This document shows, in pieces, positions 61,465 to 64,000 of a DNA stretch of 64,000 bases. Numbering within the stretch: position 1 is the first letter of the stretch; each line of letters opens with the position of its first letter. Made by a program: the position numbers and the translations under genes. The DNA is taken from assembly GCA_041395505.1 (NCBI GenBank), contig JAWLAG010000001.1:1178001-1242000 (forward strand), written 5' to 3'. The notes under the pieces are model-generated. The model did no database searches. It worked only from the letters and a program-made list of their open reading frames with translations, and was not told where the DNA came from. The stretch comes from Steroidobacteraceae bacterium. Its GTDB lineage: Bacteria; Pseudomonadota; Gammaproteobacteria; Steroidobacterales; Steroidobacteraceae.

Positions 61465-62802
61465 ATGAACAAATCGACTCGTGAAGGCAGTCTCGACGCG
61501 CCTACGCGTCATCCACTCGATTGGCGGAACCCGCAGTTCTACGACACCGAGAACCTCACCGCCGAGCTCGAGCGCGTTTTCGATATCTGCCATGGCTGTC
61601 GCAGATGTTTTTCCCTGTGCAACGCATTTCCGACCTTGTTCGACGCCATCGATGAAAGCAGCACCGGCGAGCTCGACGGCGTCGATCGCAAGGTCTACTG
61701 GCAGGTGGTCGATCACTGCTATCTCTGTGATATGTGCTACATGACCAAGTGCCCTTATGTGCCGCCGCATGAGTGGAATGTAGATTTTCCGCACTTGATG
61801 CTGCGCGCCAAGGCGGCGCGAACGGCGGCCAAACGGCCGACGCTGCGCGATCGCGTGCTGTCGTCGACGGTTGCCGTTGGGCGGTTGGCGGGAATTCCGG
61901 TCGTGGCCGAGGTCGTCAACGCCGTCAATCGTTCCGCACCGGGGCGGGCGTTACTGCAAAAGACACTTGGCGTCGCGCGCGATGCGCCTATACCCACCTA
62001 TCACTCGCGCAGTGGTACTCGCCGAGCCCGCAAAGTGCCGGCGGCGCTGGTGCCGCCTACGGCGGGCAGCACGACGCGCGGCCGGGTGGCACTTTTCGCC
62101 ACGTGCTATGGCGAGCGCAACGAACCGCAGCTGGTCGAAGATCTTGCGGCGATACTCTCCCACAATGGCATCGAGGTCCGTGTGCTCGATTTGCCAGCGT
62201 GTTGCGGCATGCCGAAGCTCGAGTTGGGCGATCTGCAGACCGTCGCTTCTTACAAGGAGCGCAACGTGCCGCTCCTCAAGGCCGCCATCGACGATGGTTT
62301 CGATGTGATGGCGCCGATTCCCTCCTGCGTTTTGATGTTCAAGCAGGAATTGCCTCTGATGTTTCCGGAGGATGCAGACCTCGCACTGATTCGCTCGCGC
62401 ATCTTCGATCCATTCGAGTATTTGATGCTGCGGCACAAGGACGGGCTGTTGAGAGTCGATTTCGCGAACCAGCTCGGCAAGGTCAGCTACCACGTGCCCT
62501 GCCATTTGCGCGTGCAGAACATCGGCCTCAAAACCCGCGATGCGCTCGCTTTGGTGCCCGGGACGACCATCGAGGTGATCGAGCGTTGTTCGGGTCACAA
62601 TGGTACCTACGCTGTCAAGGAGGAATACCGCGCCGCGTCAGTGAAAATCGGCCGGCCAGTCATGCAGCGCGTTGCTGCGGCTGCAGCGGACCACTACAGC
62701 AGCGATTGCCCGATGGCGGGCCATCAGATTGAAAGCGGGCTCGAGTCCGGTGCCAAGCCTGAACACCCCTTGAGCCTTTTGCGCCACGCCTATGGCATCT
62801 GA
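61465..62802 (+). CDS. Fe-S oxidoreductase, heterodisulfide-reductase/GlpC-like
   Basis: The 445-residue protein has two [4Fe-4S] sites: CHGCRRCFSLC (C42, C45, C48, C52) and CYLCDMCYMTKC (C85, C88, C91, C96; the last gap is four residues, one more than usual). Two CCG-type domains follow, with ACCGMPKLELGD, a FATCYG and HVPCH block and a CSGHNG replacing the second CCG. It is a soluble electron carrier or reductase. Genes of this type recur beside rubrerythrin and DUF3501, so electron supply to rubrerythrin is likely (inference). Confidence 0.87.
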   Translation: MNKSTREGSLDAPTRHPLDWRNPQFYDTENLTAELERVFDICHGCRRCFSLCNAFPTLFDAIDESSTGELDGVDRKVYWQVVDHCYLCDMCYMTKCPYVPPHEWNVDFPHLMLRAKAARTAAKRPTLRDRVLSSTVAVGRLAGIPVVAEVVNAVNRSAPGRALLQKTLGVARDAPIPTYHSRSGTRRARKVPAALVPPTAGSTTRGRVALFATCYGERNEPQLVEDLAAILSHNGIEVRVLDLPACCGMPKLELGDLQTVASYKERNVPLLKAAIDDGFDVMAPIPSCVLMFKQELPLMFPEDADLALIRSRIFDPFEYLMLRHKDGLLRVDFANQLGKVSYHVPCHLRVQNIGLKTRDALALVPGTTIEVIERCSGHNGTYAVKEEYRAASVKIGRPVMQRVAAAAADHYSSDCPMAGHQIESGLESGAKPEHPLSLLRHAYGI

Positions 62803-63406
62803 CGAGGCACGAGTGCAGGGGAGCGGGCGGCTTACCCGCGCCGATCTGCTGCCGCTCGAACGTTATGCGGCCGAGCGACCGGCATTCCGCGAGCGCATCA
62901 TCCGCCACAAGGCCGACAGGCAGCTCAGCCTCGGTGCGAACATGACCTGGTGTTTCGAGGACCGGCTGACCGTGCAGTACCAGATCCAGGAGATGTTGCG
63001 GGTCGAGCGCATTTTCGAGCCCGCGGGCATCGCCGATGAGCTGGCAGCCTACAACCCGCTGATACCTGATGGCAGCAACTGGAAAGTGACCCTGCTGATC
63101 GAGTTCCCGGATCCGGCTGTGCGCGCCGAGCGGCTACGGCAGCTGATCGGCGTGGAGGATCGCTGCTGGGTGCGTGTGGGCGATTGCGCGAAGGTCTATG
63201 CGATCGCTGATGAAGACCTCGAACGCGAGAACGAGGACAAGACGTCATCGGTTCACTTTCTGCGTTTCGAGCTCGATCAACCTATGGTCGACGCGGCGAA
63301 ATCCGGTGCAGCGCTCGCGGCCGGCTGCGATCATCCGCGATACCACGAGACCATGGCGCCGCTTCCCGAGCCATTGCGACTGTCGTTGCTCGCCGACTTG
63401 CACTGA
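62792..63406 (+). CDS. DUF3501 family protein
   Basis: The 204-residue protein starts inside the end of the Fe-S gene (11-bp overlap), showing translational coupling. It has LTRADLLPLERYAAERPAFR, NMTWCFEDRLTVQYQIQEML, DGSNWKVTLLIEFPD and KTSSVHFLRFELDQPMVDAA, the core blocks of DUF3501. Function is unknown; it accompanies rubrerythrin and Fe-S partners in many proteobacteria, so a role in peroxide defence or iron handling is assumed. Confidence 0.87.
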   Translation: MASDEARVQGSGRLTRADLLPLERYAAERPAFRERIIRHKADRQLSLGANMTWCFEDRLTVQYQIQEMLRVERIFEPAGIADELAAYNPLIPDGSNWKVTLLIEFPDPAVRAERLRQLIGVEDRCWVRVGDCAKVYAIADEDLERENEDKTSSVHFLRFELDQPMVDAAKSGAALAAGCDHPRYHETMAPLPEPLRLSLLADLH

Positions 63407-63495
63407 GCCGAACGCTTGCCACTTGAGGCCGGTGCCCAAGCCGGTCACAATCCGCCCGGCGCTGCACTGACAGGCGGCGTATGAGACAGGTTCTA

Positions 63496-64000
63496 ATGGC
63501 GCAGGGCTATTCTGCATCCGACATCGAGGTATTGAGCGGGCTCGAACCGGTGCGCCGGCGGCCCGGCATGTACACCGATACGACCCGCCCGAACCATCTG
63601 GCGCATGAAGTCATCGACAACAGCGTCGATGAGGCCATTGCCGGTCACTGCAAGCAACTCGATGTCGTTCTGTACAAGGACGGATCGCTCGAGGTCGCCG
63701 ACGATGGGCGCGGCATGCCCGTCGACAAGCATCCCAAGGAGAAACTGACCGGGGTCGAGCTCATCCTCACGCGCCTGCATGCCGGCGGCAAGTTCTCTGA
63801 CAAGAATTACAAGTTCTCGGGCGGCCTGCATGGCGTCGGTGTTTCGGTGGTCAACGCATTGTCCAGTCATCTCGAATGCTGGGTCAAACGCGATGGCAAG
63901 GAGTACAACATCGCTTTCCGCGATGGCAAGCTCGCCTCCAGGCTTGAAGCAATTGGCAGCGTCGGACAACGCAACACCGGCACGCGGATTCGCTTCTGGC
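63496..64000 (+). CDS. parE: DNA topoisomerase IV subunit B (3' end beyond window)
   Basis: 168 codons are visible. The sequence YSASDIEVLSGLEPVRRRPG, then MYTDTTRPNHLAHEVIDNSV, DDGRGMPVDKHP and FSGGLHGVGVSVVNALSSHL follows E. coli ParE (not GyrB) closely and includes the GHKL ATP-binding loops. ATG 63496 matches the family start; ATG 63481, in frame, adds five residues and cannot be excluded. ParE with ParC decatenates the chromosome. Confidence 0.95.
   Translation, partial: MAQGYSASDIEVLSGLEPVRRRPGMYTDTTRPNHLAHEVIDNSVDEAIAGHCKQLDVVLYKDGSLEVADDGRGMPVDKHPKEKLTGVELILTRLHAGGKFSDKNYKFSGGLHGVGVSVVNALSSHLECWVKRDGKEYNIAFRDGKLASRLEAIGSVGQRNTGTRIRFW

Noticed and set aside
63493..63969. 158-codon minus-strand frame at the right edge
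   Set aside because: It is the antisense of parE, whose plus-strand frame runs open to the window end.

Overview
The window is a high-GC chromosomal segment of a gammaproteobacterium. Evidence for this is the gene order xseB-ispA-dxs, the run glyA-nrdR-ribD-ribE-rib(B)-ribH-nusB-thiL, the single-chain PurL, EttA, NrdR, MltF, a TonB-dependent receptor and a tRNA-Ser(CGA) with encoded CCA. Several genes (large TonB receptor, amidohydrolase, S9 peptidase, DUF885, TPR-AspH, rubrerythrin/Fe-S/DUF3501) recall environmental lineages such as Steroidobacterales or Woeseiales, but placement below class is inference.

Layout. 1-4437 (minus): a probable operon of two YeiB-like membrane proteins (DUF418, DUF1624), a fold-type III PLP enzyme for D-serine/D-threonine and an FAD amine/amino-acid oxidase cut by the left edge. 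4602-18070: scattered catabolic and stress genes (acyl-CoA synthetase, TPR-AspH hydroxylase, macro domain, S9 peptidase, DOPA-dioxygenase-like, GFA, D-aminoacylase-like, GST, AhpD-like), with two decayed genes. 18125-23728: a TonB receptor / NTF2 lipoprotein / Tat-exported spermidine-dehydrogenase-like oxidoreductase operon, divergent from a TetR-type regulator. 23795-31308: DUF885 protein, a small secreted protein, a large Ca-binding-repeat surface protein fused to a beta-barrel, and a ClC antiporter. 31439-36125: a membrane transporter, tadA, a MATE pump, mltF and tRNA-Ser. 36150-36867: an inverted copy of the tRNA T-arm followed by a 3.8-copy tandem repeat of about 179 bp. 36928-47350: sulfotransferase-like, JmjC-type oxygenase, TagH-like FHA protein, DUF1820, purL, a zinc-ribbon protein and ettA. 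47474-56691: deacetylase-like gene and the glyA/nrdR/riboflavin/nusB/thiL block, ending with a Ser/Thr kinase fused to a cyclic-nucleotide-binding domain. 56732-60769 (minus): xseB-ispA-dxs-folE2. 60945-63406: rubrerythrin, Fe-S oxidoreductase and DUF3501. 63496-end: parE, cut by the right edge.

How genes work together. The riboflavin block makes FMN/FAD precursors and needs a stand-alone GTP cyclohydrolase II elsewhere, because the RibA-like half of the RibB protein here has lost the zinc cysteines. A 27-codon reading frame with a good ribosome-binding site and several inverted repeats lies in the leader before ribH and matches no riboswitch I recognise. The rubrerythrin cluster has a perfect 7-1-7 palindrome next to a TATAAT box, which suggests control by a Fur/PerR-type metal or peroxide sensor. 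Other signals worth attention are the tRNA-Ser inverted copy with its tandem repeat, the internal sorting-tail/signal-peptide junction in the Ca-repeat protein, and a D-aminoacylase-like enzyme without the usual HxH metal motif.
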